64,000 nucleotides of DNA from Comamonadaceae bacterium ALPHA2B (GTDB lineage Bacteria > Pseudomonadota > Gammaproteobacteria > Burkholderiales > Burkholderiaceae_C). The stretch's first letter is position 1, and every line of letters starts with the position of its first letter. Below the pieces are notes generated by a model. The model was not told where the DNA came from. It did not search any database and worked only from the letters and a program-made list of their open reading frames with translations. The stretch is from positions 62,001-126,000 of the forward strand of contig SCOE01000009.1 in assembly GCA_005503065.1 (NCBI GenBank). Direction: 5' to 3'. The position numbers and the translations under genes are program-made. Positions 17,890 to 26,231 of this stretch are shown in pieces.

Positions 17890-19047
17890 CTACTTCGTCT
17901 TCAGGCCCATCAGCCCGGCGATCAGGTTGCGCTGCATCTGCGAGGTGCCGGCCGTGATGGTGGTGGCGCGCGCGTCGCGGTAGTGGCGCTGCATGTCGAA
18001 CTCCATGATGTAGCCGTAGCCACCCATGATCTGCATGCCCTGGTTGGCGATGTTCGCGTAGGCCTCCGAGCCGAACAGCTTGGCCTGCGAGATCGCCATC
18101 AGCGCGTCTTCGCCGCGTTCGAGCTGCCAGGCGGCGCGCCACAGCAGCATGCGGCTCGCGTCCACTGCGGTCTGCATGTCGGCCAGCATGTGGGCGATCG
18201 CCTGGAAGCTGCCGATCGGCTTGCCGAACTGCTGGCGCTCCTTGGCGTAGGCGAGCGCCAGGTCCACCGCCGCCTGCGCGCCGCCGGCATAGCCGGCCGC
18301 CGTCATCAGCCGCTCGAGCTGCAGGCCCGCGAGCATGTAGCCCCAGCCCTTGTGCGGCTCGCCCACCAACCGGTCGGCCGGCACCCGCACGTCGTCGAAG
18401 AAGACTTCGTAGGTACCGAGCGCGCGGCGGCCCAGCGTGTCGAGCTTGCGCAGCGTGATGCCGGGCGTGTCCTTGTCGACGAGGAACAGCGACAGCGCTT
18501 CCTGGTGCGGCCCCTCGGGCTTGCTGCGCGCATACAGGTTGATGACGTTGCGCTCGGCGCCGGCGCCGGTCGAGAAGACCTTCTGGCCGTTGATGACCCA
18601 GTGCTCGCCGTCGCGCCGCGCGCTGGTGCGCATGGCGCCGGCGTCCGAGCCCGCGCCCGGCTCAGTCATCGAGATCGACATCTTGATGCGGCCGTCCAGC
18701 AGCCGCGGCAGCCAGTGCTGGCGCTGCGCCTCGGTGCCGTTGTGGAGGATGTTCAGGCCGTTGAAGACGCAGGTGCCGTAGGCGCCCAGGAAGTCGTAGC
18801 TCTTGCGGCCGAGTTCCTCGGCAATGATGGCGAAGTCGATCACGCTGCCGCCCAGGCCGCCCGCCGCCTCGGGGAAGGGCATGCGCAGCAGGCCCATCTC
18901 GACGTAGGCGTCGTAGAGCTCGCTCGGGTAGCGCGGCTCCTGGTCGCAGCGACGGACGTACTCGGGCGTGGCGATGCGGTTGAGCATCGCGCGCACGCTG
19001 TCGCGCAGCAGGTTCTGCTCTTCGGTGAACGAGAAGTCGATCGGCAT
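17890..19047 (-). CDS. Acyl-CoA dehydrogenase
   Basis: A 385-residue protein with the flavin motif ISMTEPGAGSDAGA near residue 128. At the C-terminus, TITAGTSQMQRNLI places Ala at the medium-chain Glu site. LQLERLMTAAG supplies the isovaleryl-type Glu. QIMGGYGYIMEFDMQRHYRD is typical of the family. It lies 10 bases after an SDR gene on the same strand. Probably a dehydrogenase for a branched or bulky acyl-CoA; substrate unknown. Confidence 0.9.
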   Translation of the reverse strand: MPIDFSFTEEQNLLRDSVRAMLNRIATPEYVRRCDQEPRYPSELYDAYVEMGLLRMPFPEAAGGLGGSVIDFAIIAEELGRKSYDFLGAYGTCVFNGLNILHNGTEAQRQHWLPRLLDGRIKMSISMTEPGAGSDAGAMRTSARRDGEHWVINGQKVFSTGAGAERNVINLYARSKPEGPHQEALSLFLVDKDTPGITLRKLDTLGRRALGTYEVFFDDVRVPADRLVGEPHKGWGYMLAGLQLERLMTAAGYAGGAQAAVDLALAYAKERQQFGKPIGSFQAIAHMLADMQTAVDASRMLLWRAAWQLERGEDALMAISQAKLFGSEAYANIANQGMQIMGGYGYIMEFDMQRHYRDARATTITAGTSQMQRNLIAGLMGLKTK

Positions 19048-19057
19048 GGGCGGCTTG

Positions 19058-19846
19058 TCAGAGGGTGACGTAGGGCGGCAGCCCGCTGGCGGCGGTGAGC
19101 CCGCCGTCGGCCACCAGCGCGGCGCCGGTGATAAAGGCAGCCTCGTCGGAGGCCAGGAAGGCGATCACCGCCGCGATCTCCTCGGCGCTGCCCATGCGCT
19201 GCAGCGGGTGCACTGCGGCCATCGTGCGGCGCAATTCGTCGGCGCGGTCGCCAGCCAGGATCTGCGTCACCCGCGTGTCGATGCCGCCCGGGCAGACGCA
19301 GTTGACGCGGATGCCCTGCCCGGCGCACTCCAGCGCCGCGGCGCGCGTGAGGTTCACGACGCCGGCCTTGGCCGCGTTGTACGCCGGCATGCCGATGTCG
19401 CCGGCGATGCCCGACACCGAGGCCGTGTTGACCACCGCGCCGCGGCCCTGCCGGCGCATCACCGGCAGCGCGTGCTTCAGGCCGAGGAACACGCTGGTGA
19501 GCGTGACCGCGAGCGTGCGGTTCCACGAATCGAGCGTGGTGTCGCACAGCAGCGCCGGCTCGCCATGGCCGGCATTGTTGACGAGCACGTCGAGCCGGCC
19601 CCAGCGTTGCAGCGCGAGCGCGACGGTGGCCTCGACGGCGGCCGGCTCGGCGGCGTCCATCTTGAGCCAGGCGACCTCGCCGCCCGCGGCGGCGATGGCG
19701 TCGGCCGTGGCGCGGGCGCGCGTGCCGCTGAGATCGGCGATGACGAGCGGCGCACCCTCGGCGGCCAGCCGCTTCGCGGTGGCGGCCCCGATGCCCGAAC
19801 CGGCGGCGGTGACGATCGCCACGCGGCCTTCGAAGCGGCGGCTCAT
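19058..19846 (-). CDS. Classical SDR-family dehydrogenase
   Basis: The 262-residue protein has the classical NAD(P) motif TAAGSGIG, NNAGHGEP, a catalytic YxxxK in PAYNAAKAG, and the C-terminal ITGAALVADGG. Asp in IADLSG after the second strand suggests NAD preference. It is probably a 3-hydroxyacyl-CoA or alcohol dehydrogenase for the pathway. It sits between the MaoC-like gene and the ACAD gene at 17890. Unlike three other SDRs in the window, it keeps the standard catalytic residues. Confidence 0.9.
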   Translation of the reverse strand: MSRRFEGRVAIVTAAGSGIGAATAKRLAAEGAPLVIADLSGTRARATADAIAAAGGEVAWLKMDAAEPAAVEATVALALQRWGRLDVLVNNAGHGEPALLCDTTLDSWNRTLAVTLTSVFLGLKHALPVMRRQGRGAVVNTASVSGIAGDIGMPAYNAAKAGVVNLTRAAALECAGQGIRVNCVCPGGIDTRVTQILAGDRADELRRTMAAVHPLQRMGSAEEIAAVIAFLASDEAAFITGAALVADGGLTAASGLPPYVTL

Positions 19847-19856
19847 CGCAGCACCC

Positions 19857-20348
19857 TCACTCGGACTCGACCGCGCCCTTGGGAAGGAAGGTGATGGTTT
19901 CAGTGAAGTCGACGAGCACCTCGCCGTGCTGGTTGACGACGCGGTGGCGCAGGTCCATCAAGGTGTAGCCCCGCGATGTCGGCGGGCGCAGCCAGGCCTC
20001 GCCCTCGACGTGGATGGTGTCGCCCGGAAAGAGCGCGCCCTTCACGCGCGCATCGACGCTGGTCATGCCGCCGAAGGGGCCGTGCTCGCGGCCCTCGAGC
20101 GTCTTGTCGATGACACCGGCGACCGTCGGCGCTAGCAGCCCCATGCCCACTGAGATGATCATCGGCCCCGGCGCAAAGCGGTTGCGGTGCTTGCCCGACA
20201 TGTTGGCCTTGATGTACTCCATGTCGATGAAGAAGGGCTCGTGCAGCCCGACCACGTTGACGAAGGTGACGATGTCGGTCTCGGTGATGGTGCGGTTGTG
20301 CGTGCGGAACGGAACGCTGCGCACGCCGGCGGGGGCTTCGGTAGGCAT
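19857..20348 (-). CDS. MaoC-like hotdog protein with altered active site
   Basis: The ATG at 20348, preceded by CGGAG, gives 163 residues. It has a single MaoC-type hotdog, opening HNRTITETDIVTFVNVVG. The hydratase signature is replaced by GLHEPFFID, so the catalytic His is Phe. The same substitution appears in the protein at 3304, and the two share the TxTETDIVxF opening. It is likely a paralogous subfamily that may pair with an active hydratase. Its neighbours are a PECR-like SDR upstream and a classical SDR downstream. Confidence 0.8.
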   Translation of the reverse strand: MPTEAPAGVRSVPFRTHNRTITETDIVTFVNVVGLHEPFFIDMEYIKANMSGKHRNRFAPGPMIISVGMGLLAPTVAGVIDKTLEGREHGPFGGMTSVDARVKGALFPGDTIHVEGEAWLRPPTSRGYTLMDLRHRVVNQHGEVLVDFTETITFLPKGAVESE

Positions 20349-20380
20349 GTGGATCTCCGGGGGTGGCGGGCGGGGGGGCT

Positions 20381-21268
20381 TCAGGGCGCACCTGGCTTCA
20401 GGCACTCGGGCATCTTCGCCAGCGGGAAGCCTTCATAGGGCTGGTTGCGGCTGTGCTCCTCGAGCTTCCAGGTCTGGCGCGCGTTGGGCACGCCGCCGTC
20501 GACGCGGATGAACGAGCCAGTGATGTAGGCCGCCCCTTCCGACAGCAGGTAGACGACGGCCGACGACACCTCGGCCTCGGTGCCGTAGCGCTGCAGCGGC
20601 GCGGCCTTCATCAGGCTGCGGAACTTGGCCTTCATTTCCGGGCCGTAGGTGTCGAAGCCGCTGCTCGCCACGAAACCGGGCGCCACCGCGTTGACGCGGA
20701 CACCCGCGTGGCCCCATTCGCAGGCCGCCGTCTCGGTGAACGACAGCATGCCGGCGCGCGCGGCGCCGCTGTGTGCCATGCCGGGCATGCCCATCCACAT
20801 GTCGGCGATGATGTTGACGATGGCGCCGCCATGGCCCTCCATCCACTGCGTGTAGGCCTCGCGCGAGACGAGGAAGCCGCCGTGCAGGTTGTTGCGCACC
20901 ACCGCATCCCAGCCCTTGAGCGAGATGTCGCGCACAGGCTGCGGGTACTGGCCGCCGGCGTTGTTGACGAGGCCGTCGATGCGGCCGTGCGCGGCCAGCA
21001 CGTCGGTCACCATCTGCTTGACGCCGGCCTCGTCGCGGATGTCGCAGGAATGCAGCGTTACCTTGGCGGCCGGCACCGCAGAGGCGATCTCGGCCTGCAC
21101 GGATTCGAGCTTCTCCAGCTTGCGGCCGACCAGCGCGAGCGCCGCGCCCAGGCTGGCCAGCTCGTGCGCGATGCAGCGGCCGATGCCGCTGCCGCCACCG
21201 GTGACGATGACGGTCTGCCCGGCAAACAGACCCGGCTTGTAGATGGAACGATAGGCGCTCGTGTTCAA
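20381..21268 (-). CDS. PECR-like SDR (2-enoyl-CoA reductase type), TTG start
   Basis: The start is TTG at 21268 with AAGGAAG upstream, in a TTGA overlap with the preceding thioesterase stop; it gives 295 residues. NAD(P) motif TGGGSGIG and NNAGGQYP are present. The catalytic region reads AHSGAARAG instead of YxxxK. That matches peroxisomal trans-2-enoyl-CoA reductase (PECR) and DECR2-type SDRs rather than dehydrogenases, and ASSGFDTYG and VDGG fit too. It probably reduces an enoyl- or dienoyl-CoA with NADPH. Paralogues are at 35265 and 36137. Confidence 0.85.
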   Translation of the reverse strand: MNTSAYRSIYKPGLFAGQTVIVTGGGSGIGRCIAHELASLGAALALVGRKLEKLESVQAEIASAVPAAKVTLHSCDIRDEAGVKQMVTDVLAAHGRIDGLVNNAGGQYPQPVRDISLKGWDAVVRNNLHGGFLVSREAYTQWMEGHGGAIVNIIADMWMGMPGMAHSGAARAGMLSFTETAACEWGHAGVRVNAVAPGFVASSGFDTYGPEMKAKFRSLMKAAPLQRYGTEAEVSSAVVYLLSEGAAYITGSFIRVDGGVPNARQTWKLEEHSRNQPYEGFPLAKMPECLKPGAP

Positions 21269-21723
21269 GATGCTTCCTTCGGTTGGGCTCCGGGCTTGAC
21301 CATGAAATTGCCGTGGCCGATGGCGATGGGCTTGTCGGGGCTGGACTGCCAGGCCTCGATGCGCAGGTGCGCGACGCGTTGCCCCTGCTTGACCATGAAC
21401 ACGCTGGCGTAGGTGTCCACCGGGCGGCCGGAGCGCAGGAACTCGAAGGTGAAGTTGATGGTTCGGGGCAGCTCGACACTGTCCCTGTCCCACAGCAGGT
21501 AGAACAGGCCCGCGCTCTCGAGGAAGCCGCCGGTAGCGCCGCCGTGCAGCGCCGGCAATGCGGGGTTGCCGATGAGCTTCTTGTCGAAGGGCATGCAGGC
21601 GCTGAACTGGTCGCCGCGGATGTCCAGGCGCATGCCGAGGAACTGTGCGTAAGGCACCAGCCCCAGCAGCGGCGCCCAGTCGCGGCTGGCGCGCGCCGCA
21701 GCGACGATGGCTTCGATCGTCAT
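21265..21723 (-). CDS. PaaI-type hotdog thioesterase
   Basis: A 152-residue protein with the PaaI family HGG motif, ALHGGATGGFLES, in which Glu replaces the more common Asp. FEFLRSGRP and AHLRIEAWQ fit the hotdog strands. Its start overlaps the stop of a second PaaI-like gene by four bases (ATGA), so two related thioesterases are made in tandem and may form a heteromer. Likely role: hydrolysis of dead-end acyl-CoAs. Confidence 0.85.
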   Translation of the reverse strand: MTIEAIVAAARASRDWAPLLGLVPYAQFLGMRLDIRGDQFSACMPFDKKLIGNPALPALHGGATGGFLESAGLFYLLWDRDSVELPRTINFTFEFLRSGRPVDTYASVFMVKQGQRVAHLRIEAWQSSPDKPIAIGHGNFMVKPGAQPKEAS

Positions 21724-22211
21724 GGCTTGAATCCTTCCAGCAGCTTCAATGCGTCATCCAGCGCGATGACCGGCCCGTCGGTGAACATGAAGATCGCCGA
21801 TGAGGTGGCAATCGGGTCGTCGGGGCTGTCGTGGTAGGCCGCGCCGCGCACGAAGGCCAGCTCGTGTCCGAGCTTGTAGCAAACGGCGCCACCGAAGATC
21901 TCGCGCCCCGGCGTGGCCGGCTTCAGGTAGTCGATGCGCAGGTCGAGCGTGGCCATGGGCCGCAGCTTGTCCAGCTTCACGAAGATCGCCAGGCCGTAGC
22001 AGCTGTCCAGCAGCGCCGTGATCACGCCGCCATGCACCACCCCGGTGGCCGGATTGCCAACCAGGCGCTCGTCGGGCAGCACCTTGATCACGCACCAGCC
22101 GGGCTCGACCCCGTGCAACCGCAGCCCCAGCTCGCGGCTGTAGGGCGAGATCACGGTGATCTGCTGCCATTTGCGGACCTTGTCCGCCTGATCGCTTTCG
22201 ACATTCGACAT
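21720..22211 (-). CDS. PaaI-type hotdog thioesterase
   Basis: This 163-residue protein starts at the ATG at 22211, preceded by AAGGAGAGG. The family motif VVHGGVITALLDS keeps both the HGG and the catalytic-type Asp, unlike its neighbour at 21265. It lies 38 bases downstream of the ACAD gene at 22250. Family members hydrolyse aromatic or medium-chain acyl-CoAs; specificity is not visible. Confidence 0.85.
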   Translation of the reverse strand: MSNVESDQADKVRKWQQITVISPYSRELGLRLHGVEPGWCVIKVLPDERLVGNPATGVVHGGVITALLDSCYGLAIFVKLDKLRPMATLDLRIDYLKPATPGREIFGGAVCYKLGHELAFVRGAAYHDSPDDPIATSSAIFMFTDGPVIALDDALKLLEGFKP

Positions 22212-22249
22212 CCGATTCCTCTCCTTCAACGGGTGCGCGCTCGCGCCCC

Positions 22250-23395
22250 TCACATCCGCTTGGCCACTTCCTCGAGCATGACCTCGGTGGCGCCGCCGCC
22301 GATGGCCTCGACACGCGCATCGCGCACCATGCGCTCGATCGCTGCCTCGCGCATGTAGCCGAAGCCGCCGTGGAACTGCTGGCAGTCGTAGAGCACCTCG
22401 TTGACGAGCTCGCCGCACAGCGCCTTCACCATCGATACCTCCTTGACGCACTCCTGGTCCTGCGCGTCCAGCCAGGCGGCGTGGTAGACCAGCGCGCGCG
22501 CCGCTTCCACCTGCGCGGCGCGCGCCGCCAGGCGCTGGCGGATCGCCTGCTTGTCCCACAGCGTGGCGCCGAAGGCCTTGCGCTCGCGAACGTAGGCCAG
22601 CGTCAGCTCGATCGCCCGCGACGCCTCGCCCACGCAGGCCGCCCCCAGCACCATGCGCTCGTTCTGGAAGTTGCGCATGATCTGGTAGAAGCCCTTGTTC
22701 TCCTCTCCGATCAGGTTGGCAGCGGGAACGCGGCAGTTCTCGAACACGAGTTCCGCGGTGTCGCTGGACAGCCAGCCGCTCTTCTTCAACGCGCGGCCGA
22801 CCCTGAAACCAGGCGTGCCCTTCTCGACGGCGAAGATCGAGATGCCGCGCGAGCCCTTGGCCGAAGGATCAGTCTTGGCGCCCACGAAGTACAGGTCGGC
22901 ATGCACGCCGTTGGTGATAAACATCTTGCTGCCGTCGATCACCCAGTGGTCGCCGTCACGCACGGCGCGGGTGCGGATGCCGGCCACGTCGGAGCCTGCG
23001 TCGGGCTCGGTCACCGCCACCGCGCAGACCTTCTCGCCCCGAATCACCGCCGGCAACCAGCGCTGCAGTTGCTCGGGCGTGCCGAAATTGGCCAGGTGCG
23101 GCGAGGCCATGTCGGTGTGCACCGTGACCGTGACCGCAAAGCCGCCGAAGGTGGAGCGGCCGAGTTCCTCGGCCAGGATGGCGCTGTACACGGTATCCAG
23201 CGCCGAGCCGCCGTACTGCTCCGGATAGCGGACGCCCAGGAAGCCCAGGCTGCCCATCTGCCGCAGCACGTCGCGCGGCACCATGCCCGCCTCTTCCCAG
23301 GCATCGGCCTTGGGCACGATCTCCTGCGCAATGAAGCGGCGCAGGTTGTCGCGGAACTGGCGGTGCTCGTCGGTGAAGTAGATCGGCTCGTTCAT
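22250..23395 (-). CDS. Acyl-CoA dehydrogenase of the carboxylase operon
   Basis: A 381-residue protein whose ATG overlaps the stop of the carboxylase alpha gene by four bases. Flavin motif VAVTEPDAGSDVAG; substrate region MFITNGVHADLYFVG. The C-terminal IGGGATEVMLEEVA has Gly at the medium-chain site, while FQNERMVLGAA carries the isovaleryl-type Glu. Its place beside carboxylase, LiuC-like hydratase and lyase genes matches that of isovaleryl-CoA (LiuA) or citronellyl-CoA (AtuD) dehydrogenase. The exact substrate cannot be decided. Confidence 0.9.
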   Translation of the reverse strand: MNEPIYFTDEHRQFRDNLRRFIAQEIVPKADAWEEAGMVPRDVLRQMGSLGFLGVRYPEQYGGSALDTVYSAILAEELGRSTFGGFAVTVTVHTDMASPHLANFGTPEQLQRWLPAVIRGEKVCAVAVTEPDAGSDVAGIRTRAVRDGDHWVIDGSKMFITNGVHADLYFVGAKTDPSAKGSRGISIFAVEKGTPGFRVGRALKKSGWLSSDTAELVFENCRVPAANLIGEENKGFYQIMRNFQNERMVLGAACVGEASRAIELTLAYVRERKAFGATLWDKQAIRQRLAARAAQVEAARALVYHAAWLDAQDQECVKEVSMVKALCGELVNEVLYDCQQFHGGFGYMREAAIERMVRDARVEAIGGGATEVMLEEVAKRM

Positions 23396-25413
23396 GTCTT
23401 GGCTTCGGGTTCGATGGTCAACAAGATATCTCCGCCGCGCACGGACTCGCCGACGCGGCAGCGCAGCTCCACCACCGTGCCATCGGCGGGTGCCACCAGC
23501 GTGTGCATCATCTTCATCGCCTCGATGATCAGTAAGGCCTCGCCGGCCCGCACGCGTGCGCCCGCCACCGTGGGCACTGCCGACACCAGCCCGGGCATGG
23601 GCGCGCGCAGCGTGTTGCCGGCAGCGGCCTTGGCGGCCGTCGTGCCGGCCAGCGCATGCGCCGTGCGGTCCACCCGCGTGAAGGCGTGGATGCCATGAGC
23701 GCCGTGCAGCCACACGCGTTCGGAACCGGTGTCGCGAGCGGCGACGAAGGTGAACGCTTCGCTCACGCCGCCGCTTTCGATTTCCAGCCGCTGGCCGTCG
23801 AGCTGGGCCGTGACGACGAGGGCGACGATGCGCGGCCCGTCGCTCGATTCGACGCACCAGCGCGCACCGTCGGCCCGCACACGCAGCCGGTGCACGGTGC
23901 GTTGCGCATCCTCCAGCAGCACGAGCACGCTGCCCGGAGCCACATCGCCCAGCAGACGCCAGGCGCCCAGAGCCTGCCACGGCGAGGCGGTCGCCGGGGC
24001 CGCAGCCGCCAGCACACAGCCCAGCGCCGCCAGGGCCAGCGCGCGCCCGGCGTCGTCGCGCGGTGCCCAGCCGCCGGCAAAGGTGCGCTCGATGTAGTGG
24101 GTGGTCAGGCTCGCCGCAAAGGCTGGCGCACGTACCAGGTCGGCCAGGAAGGCGAGATTGCAGCGCACGCCCAGCAGCCGGTAGGCGCCCAGCGCGGTGC
24201 TCAATCGCCGCGCGGCCTGGTCGCGCGTGTCGCCGAAGGCAATGACCTTGGCGAGCATCGAGTCGTAATGCGGCGTGACCGCGCTGCCGACGCGCAGCCC
24301 GCTGTCGACGCGCACGCCCTCGCCCGCCGGCTCGTCGCTGACGAGCACGGTGCCCACCTCGGGCGTGAAGCCGACCGCCGGGTCTTCGGCGCAGACGCGC
24401 GCCTCGATGGCCCAGCCGCGGCGCGCCAGCTGCTGCTGCGTGAACGCCAGCGGCTCGCCCGCGGCCACGCGCAGCTGCCACTCGACGAGGTCGATGCCGA
24501 CGGTGGCCTCGGTCACCGGGTGCTCGACCTGCAGCCGCGTGTTCATCTCGAGGAAGAAGGTGTCGCCGCTGGCCGCGTCGTGGATGAACTCCACCGTGCC
24601 GGCCGAGTGGTAGCCGATGGCGCGGCCGACCGCCAGCGCGTGGCGGTACAGCGCCTCGCGGTGCCCATCGCTCAGGTGGGCGGCCGGCGCCTCCTCGATC
24701 ACCTTCTGGTGGTTGCGCTGGATCGAGCATTCGCGCTCGAACAGGTGTACCAGGTGGCCGTGCCGGTCGCCCAGCAGTTGCACTTCGAGGTGGCGCGGCT
24801 CGGCGAGGTAGCGTTCGAGCAGCACGCGCTCGTCGCCGAACGCAGCCCTGGCCTCGCGGCGCACGGTGGCCAGCGCGGCGGCGAAGTCGGCTGCCGCGCG
24901 CACCACGCGCATGCCCTTGCCACCGCCGCCGGCCGAGGCCTTGATGAGCACCGGCCAGCCGATGCGCGCGGCGGCCTCGGCCAGCACGGCGTCGGCCTGG
25001 TCGTCTTCGTGGTAGCCCGGCACCACCGGCACGCCGTGTTCGATGGCAATGCGCTTGGACTCGATCTTCGAGCCCATGCGCCGGATCGCCTCGCGCGAGG
25101 GGCCGACGAAGGCGATGCCCGCCGCCTCGCAGGCCTCGATCAGCGCCGGGCTCTCGGAGAGGAAGCCGTAGCCGGGGTGCACCGCCTGCGCGCCGCTGGC
25201 CTGGGCGGCGGCCACGATGGTGGCCGCATCGAGGTAGCTGCGCGCGGCCTCGGCCGGGCCGATGCGCACCGCGGCATCACACTCGGCCACATGGCGCGCG
25301 CCGCGGTCGGCGTCGGAGTACACGGCCACGCTGCGCAGGCCCAGCCGGCGCGCGGTGCGCGCAATGCGGCAGGCGAACTCGCCGCGGTTGGCGATGAGCA
25401 GGGTGTCGAACAT
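23392..25413 (-). CDS. Biotin-dependent acyl-CoA carboxylase, alpha subunit
   Basis: A 673-residue protein with an N-terminal biotin carboxylase (ASAGGGGKGMR, ERECSIQRNHQK, FFLEMNTRLQVEHP), a linker domain, and a C-terminal biotinyl domain with EAMKM, where Lys634 is the biotin site. The size and domain order match methylcrotonyl-CoA (LiuD) and geranyl-CoA (AtuF) carboxylase alpha subunits. It carboxylates biotin with ATP and bicarbonate for transfer by the beta subunit at 26232. The LiuC-like hydratase gene lies between the two, as in liu clusters. Substrate unresolved. Confidence 0.92.
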   Translation of the reverse strand: MFDTLLIANRGEFACRIARTARRLGLRSVAVYSDADRGARHVAECDAAVRIGPAEAARSYLDAATIVAAAQASGAQAVHPGYGFLSESPALIEACEAAGIAFVGPSREAIRRMGSKIESKRIAIEHGVPVVPGYHEDDQADAVLAEAAARIGWPVLIKASAGGGGKGMRVVRAAADFAAALATVRREARAAFGDERVLLERYLAEPRHLEVQLLGDRHGHLVHLFERECSIQRNHQKVIEEAPAAHLSDGHREALYRHALAVGRAIGYHSAGTVEFIHDAASGDTFFLEMNTRLQVEHPVTEATVGIDLVEWQLRVAAGEPLAFTQQQLARRGWAIEARVCAEDPAVGFTPEVGTVLVSDEPAGEGVRVDSGLRVGSAVTPHYDSMLAKVIAFGDTRDQAARRLSTALGAYRLLGVRCNLAFLADLVRAPAFAASLTTHYIERTFAGGWAPRDDAGRALALAALGCVLAAAAPATASPWQALGAWRLLGDVAPGSVLVLLEDAQRTVHRLRVRADGARWCVESSDGPRIVALVVTAQLDGQRLEIESGGVSEAFTFVAARDTGSERVWLHGAHGIHAFTRVDRTAHALAGTTAAKAAAGNTLRAPMPGLVSAVPTVAGARVRAGEALLIIEAMKMMHTLVAPADGTVVELRCRVGESVRGGDILLTIEPEAKT

Positions 25414-25423
25414 CGCCCCTCGC

Positions 25424-26221
25424 TCAGCCCTTCCGCCAGGCCGGCGCCCGCTTGGCGAAGAAGGCTGCGATGCCCTCGTGGCCTTCTTCGGTCTCCCAGG
25501 CGTCGGCCAGCTTGTCGGCGGCGTAGATCATGCTCGTGGGCAGGTCGTGGCTGTCGACGTAGGACACGAGCTTCTTGGTCGCCGCCACCGCGCCCGGCGC
25601 ACACTGCAGCAGCTCGGCGAGCTCTCGTTCGACGGCGGCGTCGAGCTGCTCGGCGCCCACCACCTCGGAGACGAGGCCGAGCCGCCGCGCCTCGGCGGCA
25701 TTCATGCGCTTGGCGGTGAGGAAGGTGCGGCGCGCGTTGGCCTCGCCCATGCGCGCAACGACATAGGGCGCGATGTTGGCCGGCAGCAGGCCCAGGCGCA
25801 CCTCGGTCAGACAGTAGACGCCGGTGTCCACCGCCACCGACACGTCGCACACCGAGATCATGCCCACGCCACCGCCATAGGCCGGCCCGTTGATGCGGCC
25901 GATCAGCGGCATCGGCAACTCGTTCAGCGCGCGCAGCATCAGCGCCAGCTCGAAGCTCTCGGCCACGCGCTCGGCGCGCGACTTCTTCATGTTCTGCTGC
26001 ATCCAGCCGAGGTCGCCACCGGCGCAGAAGCTGGCGCCGGCGCCGGTGAGCACCACGGCGCGCAGGCTGCTCTGGCCCGTCAGCCAGTCGGCGGCCCGCT
26101 TCAGCTCGGCAATGAGCGTGGCGTTCAGCGCATTGTGGGTGGCGGGGCGATTGAGCGCCAGCGTGGCGACGTTGCGCGCGTCGACGCTGAGCAGCAGGGT
26201 TTCGAAAGCGGGAATGTCCAA
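25424..26221 (-). CDS. LiuC-like 3-methylglutaconyl-CoA hydratase family protein
   Basis: A 265-residue crotonase with GASFCAGGDL and GPAYGGGVGMISVCDV. The segment YCLTEVRLGLLPANIAPYV is characteristic of LiuC/AtuE-type hydratases and keeps the second catalytic Glu, while the first is Gly as in LiuC. It hydrates the 3-methylglutaconyl-CoA-like product of the adjacent carboxylase, giving the substrate for an HMG-CoA-lyase-type enzyme (29223). It lies 10 bases from each carboxylase gene, so the operon is tight. Confidence 0.88.
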   Translation of the reverse strand: MDIPAFETLLLSVDARNVATLALNRPATHNALNATLIAELKRAADWLTGQSSLRAVVLTGAGASFCAGGDLGWMQQNMKKSRAERVAESFELALMLRALNELPMPLIGRINGPAYGGGVGMISVCDVSVAVDTGVYCLTEVRLGLLPANIAPYVVARMGEANARRTFLTAKRMNAAEARRLGLVSEVVGAEQLDAAVERELAELLQCAPGAVAATKKLVSYVDSHDLPTSMIYAADKLADAWETEEGHEGIAAFFAKRAPAWRKG

Positions 26222-26231
26222 GTGTCTGAGC

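Noticed and set aside
16834-19068. A 744-codon plus-strand open frame opposite the crotonase and ACAD genes
   Set aside because: It is antisense to well-supported genes, is rich in Arg, Ala and His, and shows no family motif; high GC content produces such shadow frames throughout the window.
22250-24730. An 826-codon minus frame suggesting an ACAD fused to a longer N-terminal region
   Set aside because: The upstream half reads the carboxylase alpha gene in the wrong frame. The real ACAD starts at 23395 in a four-base overlap with that gene.
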